Assembly: GCF_044597725.1 (NCBI RefSeq)
Contig: NZ_CP139003.1
Span: 248,001 to 312,000 of the forward strand
Reading direction: 5' to 3'
DNA from: Bermanella sp044597725
GTDB taxonomy: Bacteria > Pseudomonadota > Gammaproteobacteria > Pseudomonadales > Oceanobacteraceae
DNA length: 64,000 nucleotides
Below the pieces are notes generated by a model that was not told the origin of the DNA, made no database searches, and worked only from the letters and a program-made list of their open reading frames with translations. A program made the position numbers and the translations under genes. Positions 8,028 through 16,867 of the stretch are shown here, piece by piece; the first letter of the stretch is position 1; each line of letters begins with the position of its first letter.

Positions 8028-8744
8028 ATGAGACCAAGTGGCCGAGAACTCGATCAACTGCGCGAGGTTAAAATTACGCGCAATTTCACTAAGCACGCCG
8101 AAGGATCAGTATTGGTGGAGTTTGGCGATACCAAGGTTATTTGTAACGCCAGTGTTGAGAATAAGGTACCCCCGTTTCTACGTGGCCAAGGCCAAGGCTG
8201 GGTAACCGCTGAATACGGCATGCTACCCCGCTCTACGGGCTCACGTATGATTCGAGAAGCTGCAAAAGGCAAGCAAGGCGGTCGTACCGTGGAAATAAGC
8301 CGCTTAATTGGTCGCTCTTTACGTGCAGCCATCGACCTTGAAGCCCTAGGTGAAAACAGCATTACGATTGATTGTGACGTTATTCAAGCCGATGGTGGCA
8401 CTCGCTGCGCATCAATTACCGGCGCATGTGTCGCCTTAGTGGATGCGATTCGCTACATGCAAGAAAACGGCATGGTTAAAGGCAACCCACTTAAATATAT
8501 GATTGCCGCTGTAAGCGTTGGCATCTACCAAGGCAAAGCCGTTCTTGACCTAGACTATGCCGAAGACAGCAATGCCGAGACCGATTTAAACGTGATCATG
8601 GCCGATAACGGTGGCTTTGTAGAAATTCAGGGCACAGCCGAAGGTGAACCATTCCAGCCGGAAGAGTTGACCGCCATGCTGGAAGTCGCTAAAAAAGGGC
8701 TAGGCGATATTACTGCGCTTCAACAAGCGTCTTTAGCTGATTAA
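8028..8744 (+). CDS. rph: Ribonuclease PH
   Basis: A 238-residue phosphorolytic 3'-5' exoribonuclease that trims the 3' ends of tRNA precursors using phosphate. It is full length and opens with the canonical RPSGRELDQLREVKITRNFT. The conserved core includes GWVTAEYGMLPRSTGSRM and GGRTVEISRLIGRSLRAAID (arginines of the phosphate site), then TIDCDVIQADGGTRCASITG. Cytoplasmic, hexameric in the family. The ATG is preceded by GTGAGAACACT, and the promoter is at 7965-7992. Intact C-terminus, unlike the E. coli K-12 frameshifted allele. Confidence 0.97.
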   Translation: MRPSGRELDQLREVKITRNFTKHAEGSVLVEFGDTKVICNASVENKVPPFLRGQGQGWVTAEYGMLPRSTGSRMIREAAKGKQGGRTVEISRLIGRSLRAAIDLEALGENSITIDCDVIQADGGTRCASITGACVALVDAIRYMQENGMVKGNPLKYMIAAVSVGIYQGKAVLDLDYAEDSNAETDLNVIMADNGGFVEIQGTAEGEPFQPEELTAMLEVAKKGLGDITALQQASLAD

Positions 8745-8766
8745 TCGACCCTTCGGAGAACACTGT

Positions 8767-9348
8767 ATGGATGTTTCATCGCAAATTGGCGTTATGGTGA
8801 TTAACACCCTGGCGGGATTATATTTGTTCATTGTTGTGCTGCGCTTTTTATTACAAGCCGCTCGCGCAAATTTTTATAACCCTATTAGCCAGTTTGTGGT
8901 GAAAGCCACAGCGCCCACACTCAACCCTTTACGTAAAATCATTCCGGGTCTAGGCGGGTTCGATTGGGCGGCTATCGTCTTGGCGGTGATTATTCAATTT
9001 ATTGCTATTGGTTTAAGCCTTGTGATCGCAGGCTATGGCTTGCCAGTCGAAAAGGTCGCGATTTGGTCGGTATTAGGAACCGTAGGGTTGTTCTTGAAGC
9101 TGTATTTCTGGGGCATTCTTATTATGGTCATTGCCAGTTGGATCGCCCCACAAAGCGATAACCCAGCGCTAGAATTACTGCACCAAATTATCGAGCCTGC
9201 CATGAAGCCTATTCGTAAATTAATGCCCGATATGGGAGGCCTCGATTTAAGCCCGATTATCGCGTTTTTATTAATTAACGTCCTTGAAGTTATTTTGGTC
9301 AATTTTGCCATGCAAACGGGTGCGCCAGCTTTCATCATTGGTTTATAA
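8767..9348 (+). CDS. yggT: YggT family membrane protein
   Basis: A 193-residue inner-membrane protein made of two YggT repeats, each with a pair of helices and the signature P-x-x-x-(I/L)-R-x-x-x-P: ATAPTLNPLRKIIPGLGG in the first and IIEPAMKPIRKLMPDMGG in the second. About four to five membrane segments. The role is not established; related proteins are linked to division-site or osmotic phenotypes. It follows rph by 22 nt, so the two may be co-transcribed, and precedes metX as in Pseudomonas. Confidence 0.93.
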   Translation: MDVSSQIGVMVINTLAGLYLFIVVLRFLLQAARANFYNPISQFVVKATAPTLNPLRKIIPGLGGFDWAAIVLAVIIQFIAIGLSLVIAGYGLPVEKVAIWSVLGTVGLFLKLYFWGILIMVIASWIAPQSDNPALELLHQIIEPAMKPIRKLMPDMGGLDLSPIIAFLLINVLEVILVNFAMQTGAPAFIIGL

Positions 9349-9409
9349 ATTTGCCCTAGTTCGGCGCAGTGCTATAGACTGCGCCCTTCTCGAATAGATG
9401 GATTATTCA

Positions 9410-10558
9410 ATGCCGCAACACATTCCTGCCGATTCTGTAGGTATTGTTACACCTCAGGTAGCCACTTTTGACGAACCACTTATTTTAAAAAGTGGCAAAG
9501 TGCTTAATCAGTATCAACTGGTTTATGAAACCTATGGCACTCTGAACAAAGATAAATCGAACGCTGTATTGATTTGCCATGCCTTAAGTGGGCATCATCA
9601 TGCCGCGGGCTATCACAGTGAAGATGACGAAAAACCCGGTTGGTGGGATGCATGCATCGGTCCAGGTAAAGCCATTGATACCAACCAATTTTTTGTTATT
9701 TCACTGAACAATTTAGGTGGCTGCCATGGCAGCACGGGACCTACCAGTATTAACCCAGAAACAGGGGAAGCCTATGGTGCCGACTTCCCTATGCCTCGTG
9801 TATACGATTGGGTAGAAAGCCAAGCACGCTTGGCCGATCGTTTAGGCATTCAAACCTTTGCTGCTGTCATTGGTGGTAGCTTAGGCGGCATGCAAGCTAT
9901 GCGCTGGAGTATTCAATACCCCGAGCGACTCAAACACTGCGTTATTATCGCATCGGCTCCTAAGCTCAGTGCACAAAATATTGCATTCAACGAAGTGGCT
10001 CGTAACACCATAATGAAAGACCCAGAGTTTCATGATGGCTATTACCTCAAGCACAATACAATCCCCAAGACTGGGCTTATGCAAGCGCGCATGTTGGCAC
10101 ATCTTACATATCTAAGCGATGATGCCATGGGCGAAAAATTTGGTCGCGACTTAAGAACCGATCAAGTTCAGTATGACTATAGTCCTGAGTTCCAAGTGGA
10201 AAGTTACTTGCACTATCAAGGTGAGAAATTTTCAACCACATTCGATGCCAATACCTATTTGCTTATGACTAAGGCCCTCGATTACTTTGACCCGGCACAA
10301 TATTTCGACAATGACTTAGCCAAGTGTTTATCCACCGCCAGCTGTAAGTTTTTAGTGGTCAGCTTCACCACCGATTGGCGATTTAGCCCTGAGCGCAGTG
10401 AAGAAATTGTCGATGCACTTATTGAAGCCGATAAAGATGTCACCTACAGCTGTATTGAGTCGGAAAAAGGTCACGATGCATTTTTAATTCCCATTCCGCG
10501 CTATGTTTCTTTGTTCAGCGCGTATATGAATCGTATTGCCAAGGAGTGTGCCCGATGA
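9410..10558 (+). CDS. metX: Homoserine O-acyltransferase (MetX)
   Basis: A 382-residue alpha/beta-hydrolase-fold enzyme that acylates homoserine, the first committed step of methionine synthesis. The nucleophile elbow is GGSLGGMQAM. Other marks are HALSGHHHAAGYH, NNLGGCHGSTGP and the catalytic His in EKGHDAFLIP. The start at 9410 (MPQHIPADSVG) matches Pseudomonas MetX and has GGA 7 nt upstream; the ATG at 9398 lacks a ribosome-binding site. Pseudomonas homologues use succinyl-CoA, so succinyltransferase is likely, but acetyl-CoA cannot be excluded by eye. The gene overlaps metW by 4 nt. Confidence 0.96.
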   Translation: MPQHIPADSVGIVTPQVATFDEPLILKSGKVLNQYQLVYETYGTLNKDKSNAVLICHALSGHHHAAGYHSEDDEKPGWWDACIGPGKAIDTNQFFVISLNNLGGCHGSTGPTSINPETGEAYGADFPMPRVYDWVESQARLADRLGIQTFAAVIGGSLGGMQAMRWSIQYPERLKHCVIIASAPKLSAQNIAFNEVARNTIMKDPEFHDGYYLKHNTIPKTGLMQARMLAHLTYLSDDAMGEKFGRDLRTDQVQYDYSPEFQVESYLHYQGEKFSTTFDANTYLLMTKALDYFDPAQYFDNDLAKCLSTASCKFLVVSFTTDWRFSPERSEEIVDALIEADKDVTYSCIESEKGHDAFLIPIPRYVSLFSAYMNRIAKECAR

Positions 10559-11163
10559 GCTTAAATGAAGCATTGCGCAGTGACCTTGAAATTATTGAAA
10601 AATGGATTCCCGCCAATAGCCAAGTATTAGACTTAGGCTGTGGTGAAGGCCAACTATTGGCACACCTCACATCACAGAAACAGTGTTTAGGCTATGGTTT
10701 AGAAATAAACCCAGACAGCATTGTTAGCTGTATCGAGAAGGGGGTTAATGTCATAGAACACGATTTAAACCACGGCGTTAAACACTTTAAAGACAACTCG
10801 GTGGATACCGTGGTTATGACTCAGGCATTGCAAGCGGTAAGACGCCCCGACATCTTACTCGAAGAAATGCTACGGGTTGGTAAAGAAGCGATTGTTACCT
10901 TCCCTAATTTTGGTTACTGGCGCACTCGGTTTTATCTCTTTAACAAGGGACAAATGCCCATGTCTAAGACCTTACCTTATAACTGGTATGACACACCTAA
11001 TATTCACTTATGCACTTTTAGAGACTTTGAATCCCTTTGTCTTGAAAAGCACGTGAAAATTTTGAATAGAACCGTGCTCGACAGCCAGCATAAAGAAACA
11101 CTGACGGGCCGTTTATGGCCTAATATGCTTGGCGAAATTGCCATATACCGCATTACCCGCTAA
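10555..11163 (+). CDS. metW: Methionine biosynthesis protein MetW
   Basis: A 202-residue class I SAM-dependent methyltransferase-like protein with the SAM motif VLDLGCGEGQLLAHL and the family region RRPDILLEEMLRVGKEAIVT followed by FPNFGYW. In Pseudomonas-type genomes metW always accompanies metX and is needed with it for methionine synthesis; the exact role is unclear. The start is ATG 10555: AAGGAG sits 8 nt upstream, and ATGA overlaps the metX stop, implying translational coupling. A GTG at 10546 is less likely. Confidence 0.95.
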   Translation: MSLNEALRSDLEIIEKWIPANSQVLDLGCGEGQLLAHLTSQKQCLGYGLEINPDSIVSCIEKGVNVIEHDLNHGVKHFKDNSVDTVVMTQALQAVRRPDILLEEMLRVGKEAIVTFPNFGYWRTRFYLFNKGQMPMSKTLPYNWYDTPNIHLCTFRDFESLCLEKHVKILNRTVLDSQHKETLTGRLWPNMLGEIAIYRITR

Positions 11164-11204
11164 TTTAAAGATAAGCACAATCCACGTATACATGAGGCAC
11201 CGCC

Positions 11205-11639
11205 ATGCGTTTCTTACTCATTATCGCTTTTAGCCTGCTTTCCTTAACAAGTTGGGCAGAACAAAAACAAGTATTTGGTGATTATGAAGTTCATTATATG
11301 GGCTTAACCAGTAGTGAACTCGACCCAGATGTCACCAAAATTTACGATATTCCTCGCAGTCGTAATGTCGGGTTTTTAAACGTTAGTGTCTTAAAGAGCG
11401 GCCAGTCTGATCTTCCCGTTGCATGGAACGCAACCATTGAAGGTGAGATGTCAAACCTGATTGGACAAACAAGCTCCCTAGAATTTAGACGCATTCAGGA
11501 AACCAGTGCATTGTATTTTATTTCTACCTTTGATTTTTACGATCAAAACACCTACCGCTTTCATTTAAAGGTAACACCCGAAGGCAGTAACCGAACATAT
11601 GATGTGAAGTTTTCACAAAAATTCTACCGTGGAGAATAA
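11205..11639 (+). CDS. DUF4426 family exported protein
   Basis: A 144-residue protein with an N-terminal signal peptide (RFLLIIAFSLLSLTSWA). The mature part, beginning EQKQVFGDYEVHYMGLTSSE, is mostly beta-strand with a conserved DPDVTKIYDIPRSRNVGFLN, as in DUF4426 proteins found between metW and rdgB in Pseudomonas. Periplasmic by prediction; function unknown. It lies 41 nt after metW, in the same orientation. Confidence 0.9.
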   Translation: MRFLLIIAFSLLSLTSWAEQKQVFGDYEVHYMGLTSSELDPDVTKIYDIPRSRNVGFLNVSVLKSGQSDLPVAWNATIEGEMSNLIGQTSSLEFRRIQETSALYFISTFDFYDQNTYRFHLKVTPEGSNRTYDVKFSQKFYRGE

Positions 11640-11680
11640 CCCTATTAAGGGTCTTCATGGTTTAACGAGTTATATTTTTT

Positions 11681-12298
11681 ATGCCAAAACAACAAGTCGT
11701 ATTAGCCAGTGGCAATAAAGGCAAGCTTGCTGAATTACAAAACGCCCTCGACGGTTTTAATGTGACGTTAGTGCCGCAAAGTGAATTTGCGGTAACTGAT
11801 GCCGACGAAACCGGCTTAAGCTTTATTGAAAACGCTATTCTTAAAGCCCGTCACGCCAGCCTTGCCACAGGGCTTCCCGCCCTTGCCGACGACAGTGGGC
11901 TAGAAGTGGATGCACTTAATGGCGAACCCGGTATTTATAGCGCTCGCTACAGCGTACTAGAGCCCAAATTTAGCGAGTCTGACGATAAAGACCGCAATAA
12001 CAATCTCAAATTACTTAAACAACTAGCACATGTGCAAGCAGAAAACCGCACAGCACGCTTTCATTGTGTGCTTGCCTTTGTACGCCACGCCAAAGATCCA
12101 AACCCACTTATTTGCCAAGCAAGCTGGGAAGGCCAAATAGAAACCCAACTAAGTGGTGATGGTGGCTTTGGATATGATCCACTGTTCTTCGTAACAGAAG
12201 AGAATTGTACTGCGGCACAATTAAGCAAAGAGCAAAAGAATAAAATCAGTCATCGTGGTAAAGCCATTGCCCAACTCAAACAGGTATTTCGCCTGTGA
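11681..12298 (+). CDS. rdgB: XTP/dITP diphosphatase (RdgB/HAM1)
   Basis: A 205-residue nucleotide-sanitising pyrophosphatase that hydrolyses dITP, dXTP and ITP to monophosphates and so keeps deaminated purines out of DNA. It shows the family motifs VLASGNKGKLAELQNAL (N-terminal substrate loop), ADDSGLEVDALNGEPGIYSA, FGYDPLFFV and KNKISHRGKA. Full length, cytoplasmic. The stop codon overlaps the GTG start of hemW by 4 nt, so the two are coupled. Confidence 0.97.
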   Translation: MPKQQVVLASGNKGKLAELQNALDGFNVTLVPQSEFAVTDADETGLSFIENAILKARHASLATGLPALADDSGLEVDALNGEPGIYSARYSVLEPKFSESDDKDRNNNLKLLKQLAHVQAENRTARFHCVLAFVRHAKDPNPLICQASWEGQIETQLSGDGGFGYDPLFFVTEENCTAAQLSKEQKNKISHRGKAIAQLKQVFRL

Positions 12299-13461
12299 CC
12301 ATGGAGTTGCCCCCGTTAAGCCTTTATATCCATATTCCATGGTGTGTGCGTAAATGCCCCTATTGTGATTTCAATAGTCATAAAGCCGACTTAACCTTAC
12401 CCGAAGACGATTACATTGCGGCGTTGTTAGATGACCTAGACCAAGAACTTTATTGGTTGACTCAACACCACATACCGCCACGCCCTATTAAAAGTATTTT
12501 TTTTGGTGGTGGTACACCGAGCTTATTAAGTGTAGAAGCCTATCAAACGTTATTTAATGGCCTAAGACAACGGCTTATATTTGACCCAAGTATCGAAATA
12601 ACTCTAGAAGCCAACCCTGGGACATTTGAGGCCGAAAAATTTAAAGGCTATTTTGATTTGGGCATTAACCGTTTGAGTATCGGCATTCAAAGTTTCGCCG
12701 ATAAACAACTGCAACACTTAGGACGAATCCACAGTGGAGACGATGCATTTGCCGCAGTCGAACTAGCCAAAGCAGCGGGATTTGATAATTTTAATCTCGA
12801 TTTTATGCATGGTTTGCCAGAACAATCATCGGCCGATGCGTTGGCCGATTTACAAAAAGGCATCGATTTACAACCCACGCATATAAGCTGGTATCAACTA
12901 ACCATTGAACCTAATACTGAGTTTTATAAGTTTCCACCTAAGTTACCTAAAGATGAAACCTTATGGGATATTCAAGAACAAGGACAAGCTTTATTAGCCC
13001 AAGCGGGCTTTAAACAATATGAAATATCTGCGTACGCTAAAGCGGGAAAACAAGCTCAACATAATGTTAATTATTGGCAGTTTGGCGACTACATTGGTAT
13101 TGGTGCGGGCGCTCATGGAAAGTTAACGATACCTCATGCAGATCCTACCCAAAGTAAAATTTATCGTACCGCAAAAACGCGATTGCCCAAAGATTACTTA
13201 AATTTAATAAAACCGTTTTTAGTAAAGCGTGAAAATATTGAGTTAGGTGATAGAGATTTAGAGTGCTTAATGAATGGCTTACGTTTATTTGATGGCATAA
13301 GCTCAGAACTATTTTCAGCACGTACTGGTTTAAGTTTTGATTATATAAAAAATAAAATCGAAACTCTTCAATCACAAGATTTATTGGAAAAAGGCGAACA
13401 GATTAAAACAACAGCCAAAGGTCAGCTATTTTTAAATGAGGTCTTAGAAAAGTTTATATAG
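12295..13461 (+). CDS. hemW: Radical SAM family heme chaperone HemW
   Basis: A 388-residue radical SAM protein. The CxxxCxxC cluster motif is WCVRKCPYCDFNSH (about residue 18-30), with FFGGGTPSLLS and RLSIGIQSFADKQLQ downstream and the HemN_C domain at the end. HemW carries heme to respiratory membrane targets and is not the coproporphyrinogen dehydrogenase HemN, whose extra N-terminal residues are absent. The start is GTG 12295 overlapping rdgB, or ATG 12301. The last gene of the metX-hemW run, followed by a strong terminator. Confidence 0.94.
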   Translation: MTMELPPLSLYIHIPWCVRKCPYCDFNSHKADLTLPEDDYIAALLDDLDQELYWLTQHHIPPRPIKSIFFGGGTPSLLSVEAYQTLFNGLRQRLIFDPSIEITLEANPGTFEAEKFKGYFDLGINRLSIGIQSFADKQLQHLGRIHSGDDAFAAVELAKAAGFDNFNLDFMHGLPEQSSADALADLQKGIDLQPTHISWYQLTIEPNTEFYKFPPKLPKDETLWDIQEQGQALLAQAGFKQYEISAYAKAGKQAQHNVNYWQFGDYIGIGAGAHGKLTIPHADPTQSKIYRTAKTRLPKDYLNLIKPFLVKRENIELGDRDLECLMNGLRLFDGISSELFSARTGLSFDYIKNKIETLQSQDLLEKGEQIKTTAKGQLFLNEVLEKFI

Positions 13462-13487
13462 CGACATTAACAGCAATGCGAAGCAAT

Positions 13488-13516
13488 AAAAAAGGAGCGA
13501 TATTCGCTCCTTTTTT
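13488..13516. terminator. Bidirectional terminator between hemW and the PA4642-like gene
   Basis: AAAAAAGGAGCGA and TCGCTCCTTTTTT form a perfect 13-bp stem around TAT. A/T tracts on both sides let it stop transcription from either direction. Confidence 0.93.
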
Positions 13517-13533
13517 AATTGTCATGCAAAGTG

Positions 13534-13827
13534 CTATTCAGCACCTGCTTCTTTTAATGCAGCTACATACGGCTCGCCATTAGCATGGCTGCTAATAATG
13601 GCTAATGCTGATTCACCATCTAAGTTTTTAGCATTAACGTTATGGCCTTCTTCTTTAAAGAATGCAATAAAATCGACAAAAATTTCAGCTGGCATATGCT
13701 GATAAGCGCGAATAATATTAATGAAGTCAACATCGGTACCATCGTAACTCTTGCTATCTAAGAAGAAACGCATGTGTTCTTCTGTCCACTCGCCACCAAA
13801 TACTTTTTGCTTATCTTTTTTTAACAT
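13534..13827 (-). CDS. PA4642 family protein
   Basis: A 97-residue acidic cytoplasmic protein matching the PA4642 family: MLKKDKQKVFGGEWTEEHMR, then FLDSKSYDGTDVDFINIIRA and a helical C-terminus with NAKNLDGESALAIIS. No known function. It lies 20 nt downstream of trmB on the same strand and is probably co-transcribed with it. Confidence 0.88.
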   Translation of the reverse strand: MLKKDKQKVFGGEWTEEHMRFFLDSKSYDGTDVDFINIIRAYQHMPAEIFVDFIAFFKEEGHNVNAKNLDGESALAIISSHANGEPYVAALKEAGAE

Positions 13828-13847
13828 GTTGCTTTATCCTGTCAATA

Positions 13848-14582
13848 TTAATCAATGCGTTTATAAATAAGGTCCCACACACCATGACCTTTGTTTTCGC
13901 CACGTACTTCAAATTTAGTTAGTGGTCTAAAATCAGGACGGGGATGATACTGATTTTTTCCAGCTAGATTTTCATAACCTGGCTGAACTTCCATCACTTC
14001 TAGCATGTGCTCGGCATAGTTTTCCCAGTCGGTGGCCATGTGAAATGTGCCGCCCACTTTAATTTTTTTACGCACGGTTTGTGCAAATTCAGGCTGAACG
14101 ATACGACGCTTATGGTGACGTTTTTTATGCCACGGGTCGGGGAAATAAAGCTGTAAGCTTTGTAGCGATGCATCAGCAATACACTGGTCTAATACTTCAA
14201 TGGCATCGTGCTCATAAACACGAATATTAGTAAGGCCTTTTTCATTGGCTTCACGTAATAATCGAGCAACCCCTGGGGTATGCACTTCAATGCCAATATA
14301 ATTTAGGTTTGGGTTAGCCTCAGCCATTTCTAGTAGGCTTTTACCCATACCAAAACCAATTTCTAGTACCACAGGGTTTTGATTAGCAAACGCTTTTTCA
14401 TAGTCCAACAATCCATCGTCTATGGTTAGACCAAATTGTGCGAACTGTTCGTTATATAAAACTCGATGAGCAGGAGAAATGCGACCCGCTCGCACCACAA
14501 AGCTTTTAATGCGCTTTGCAAAGGGCAAATCTTGTGGTGCCTGTTCTGGCGTAGCCGATTTAGGCTGATTAGACTCTGTCAT
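13848..14582 (-). CDS. trmB: tRNA (guanine-N7)-methyltransferase TrmB
   Basis: A 244-residue SAM-dependent methyltransferase that makes m7G46 in the tRNA variable loop. The SAM-binding motif is VLEIGFGMGKSLLEMA, and the family signature LYFPDPWHKKRHHKRRIVQ is intact, as is the C-terminal TKFEVRGENKGHGVWDL. Full length with a Pro-rich N-terminal tail typical of gammaproteobacterial TrmB. Cytoplasmic. Confidence 0.97.
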   Translation of the reverse strand: MTESNQPKSATPEQAPQDLPFAKRIKSFVVRAGRISPAHRVLYNEQFAQFGLTIDDGLLDYEKAFANQNPVVLEIGFGMGKSLLEMAEANPNLNYIGIEVHTPGVARLLREANEKGLTNIRVYEHDAIEVLDQCIADASLQSLQLYFPDPWHKKRHHKRRIVQPEFAQTVRKKIKVGGTFHMATDWENYAEHMLEVMEVQPGYENLAGKNQYHPRPDFRPLTKFEVRGENKGHGVWDLIYKRID

Positions 14583-14601
14583 TCGACGACCTGTTATTAC
14601 T

Positions 14602-14997
14602 CTATTTAGATAGTGGGTTTTGCCTGCTCAAGGCAGCCCACAGCAATGTGCCCCAGCCCAATAAAAATGCCATACCGCCTAACGGGGTTAGCCACGCAAA
14701 TGCCTTGTTGCCAGTGAGTGCCATGGCGTAAAGACTGCCACTAAACAAGATAATGCCTACAATGAAACAGCCACTGGACCACACTAATTGCCGCCATTGG
14801 GGCCACTGGATTAAGACAAATGCTATCACCATCAACGCGAGCGTATGGAACATTTGATATTGAACCCCAGTATCAACCCAAGACAACGCTTGTGAACTCA
14901 GCACAGATTTTAGACCATGGGCGGCAAAGGCACCGATGGCAACCGTTAAGAAGCCAAGAATGGCAACTATGATCAAAAGGGGGTTATAGGTTCTCAT
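14602..14997 (-). CDS. DUF423 family membrane protein
   Basis: A 131-residue inner-membrane protein with four predicted helices. It carries the DUF423 (YgdD) pattern near the N-terminus, LTVAIGAFAAHGLK, and WVDTGVQYQMFHTLALM, followed by FSGSLYAMALTG and TPLGGMAFLLGW. Function unknown. It is upstream of trmB by 19 nt on the same strand. Confidence 0.93.
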   Translation of the reverse strand: MRTYNPLLIIVAILGFLTVAIGAFAAHGLKSVLSSQALSWVDTGVQYQMFHTLALMVIAFVLIQWPQWRQLVWSSGCFIVGIILFSGSLYAMALTGNKAFAWLTPLGGMAFLLGWGTLLWAALSRQNPLSK

Positions 14998-15097
14998 AGG
15001 GTGGGGAAAGATACTGAGGTTGAGAAAATTATCAAGTGTCGACTTTCATATTACTTAGAATATGTTTATATAGTCTCACAATTTTTTAGGGGGTGAT

Positions 15098-16867
15098 ATG
15101 AAACATACTTGGATTAGTTTGCTATTTATCTTACTGCTTAGTGCCTGTAGCGATACCGCCCAACAGAGCACAAACCAGCAAACCGCTGAAGCAAGCGCTC
15201 GGCAACAACCAGGAGTCGGTGCCATTGCCAGTGCCCACCCTTTTGCCACCCAAGCGGGCATAGACATCTTATCTGAGGGCGGCAATGCCTTTGATGCCGC
15301 CGTAACCGTAGCGGCGGTACTAGCCGTTGTGGAACCATACAGCGCAGGCATGGGTGGTGGTGGCTTCTGGCTATTACATGATGCCAAAAATGATAAAAAC
15401 GTATTCGTTGATGCCCGTGAAAAAGCACCTTTAGCGGCCCATAGAGACATGTACCTAGACGATGCAGGTAATGTTATTGATGGACTAAGCGTCAACGGCC
15501 CTCTTGCTGCCGGCATCCCTGGGCAAGCTGCAGCGTTTGCGCATTTAGCCAGCCAATACGGTAATTTGAGTCTAAAGCAAACCCTGGCTCCCGCCATTCA
15601 CTATGCCCAACAAGGCTTTCCAGTTGACCCTAAATACCAAATTTTAGCCAAATATAGGCAATCTATCCTTCAACGCTACCCAGATGCCGCTAGCATATTT
15701 CTGAACGATGGGGATGTGCCTAAACTTGGCCACACCATTCAACAACCTGATTTAGCCAATACCTTACGTGCCATTGCTGAGAACGGCCACGACGGTTTTT
15801 ACAAAGGGGCGGTAGCACAGCAGCTCATTGATAGCGTGCAACAAGCAGGTGGTATTTGGGCGCTTGAAGACTTAGCCCAATATCAAGTAGTGGAGCGCGA
15901 GCCTATTGTTAGTGAATACCGCCATGGCAAACAGGCTTTTAAACTAATTAGTGCGCCCCCTCCGAGTTCTGGTGGTGTTGCTCTAGCACAAATGTTTAAC
16001 ATGCTAGAAAGCGTTTCTCAGGATGATACAAAAGGCTGGGATTGGACCGAACTAGAGGGAGCGGATGAAATACATCTGTTAAGCGAAATAATGCGCCGTG
16101 CTTACTTTGATCGTGCCCACTATTTAGGTGACAGCGATTTTGTCGATGTGCCTTTAACAAAACTCACGCAGCAAAACTACGCCAATAAAATAAGCAAATC
16201 CATCAAGATGAACAAAGCAACTAAAAGTGCATCGTTAGGTACTCAACAGCAAATCTACGAAGGCTTTCATACAACGCACTTTAGTATTATTGATGCGCAA
16301 GGAAATCGTGTTGCCGCCACACTTAGCATTAACCTACCATTTGGCAGCGGCTATTTAGCCAAGGGCACTGGCGTGTTACTGAATAACGAGATGGATGATT
16401 TTTCGGTTAAACCCGGTGAACCAAATGCCTACGGCTTAGTGGGTAATGAAGCTAACGCCATCGCCCCTGAAAAACGTCCACTTTCTTCCATGAGCCCAAG
16501 TTTCATGGAGAACAAAGACAGTGTTGCCATTATTGGCACACCAGGCGGCAGCCGTATTATTACCATGGTCTTTTTAGGATTATTAGAATATGTGCAAGGT
16601 AAACCCGTAGAAAAATGGGTGGCACGAGATCGATTTCATCACCAGTATTTACCCGACCATATTCAATATGAAAAAGACAGCCTAAGTGGGCTAACACTTG
16701 CTGCTTTAAAATTAAAAGGTCACGACTTAAAAACTATCCAACGTCAATATGGCAATATGCAAGCCATCCTGTGGGATAAAAAGAACAATAAAGTGAGCGC
16801 TGCATCCGATCCTCGCGGCATTGGCTCGTCACTCATAACTAAGCCCAAGCAAACCGAAACACCATGA
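15098..16867 (+). CDS. ggt: Gamma-glutamyltransferase, lipoprotein
   Basis: A 589-residue Ntn-hydrolase precursor that cleaves glutathione and other gamma-glutamyl compounds and transfers the glutamyl group. It has a lipoprotein signal with lipobox LLSAC (Cys about residue 17), so it is likely membrane-anchored in the periplasm. The self-cleavage site is before Thr in EGFHTTHFSIIDAQGN; other marks are GMGGGGFWLLHD, SAPPPSSGGVALAQM, NNEMDDFSVKPGEPN and PLSSMSPS with GTPGGSRIITMV. Length is normal for the unprocessed enzyme. Its end overlaps the next gene by 4 nt, suggesting coupled expression. Confidence 0.95.
   Translation: MKHTWISLLFILLLSACSDTAQQSTNQQTAEASARQQPGVGAIASAHPFATQAGIDILSEGGNAFDAAVTVAAVLAVVEPYSAGMGGGGFWLLHDAKNDKNVFVDAREKAPLAAHRDMYLDDAGNVIDGLSVNGPLAAGIPGQAAAFAHLASQYGNLSLKQTLAPAIHYAQQGFPVDPKYQILAKYRQSILQRYPDAASIFLNDGDVPKLGHTIQQPDLANTLRAIAENGHDGFYKGAVAQQLIDSVQQAGGIWALEDLAQYQVVEREPIVSEYRHGKQAFKLISAPPPSSGGVALAQMFNMLESVSQDDTKGWDWTELEGADEIHLLSEIMRRAYFDRAHYLGDSDFVDVPLTKLTQQNYANKISKSIKMNKATKSASLGTQQQIYEGFHTTHFSIIDAQGNRVAATLSINLPFGSGYLAKGTGVLLNNEMDDFSVKPGEPNAYGLVGNEANAIAPEKRPLSSMSPSFMENKDSVAIIGTPGGSRIITMVFLGLLEYVQGKPVEKWVARDRFHHQYLPDHIQYEKDSLSGLTLAALKLKGHDLKTIQRQYGNMQAILWDKKNNKVSAASDPRGIGSSLITKPKQTETP

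Noticed and set aside
15076..15597. 173-codon ORF antisense to ggt
   Set aside because: Shadow of Ala/Gly-rich codons at the start of ggt.
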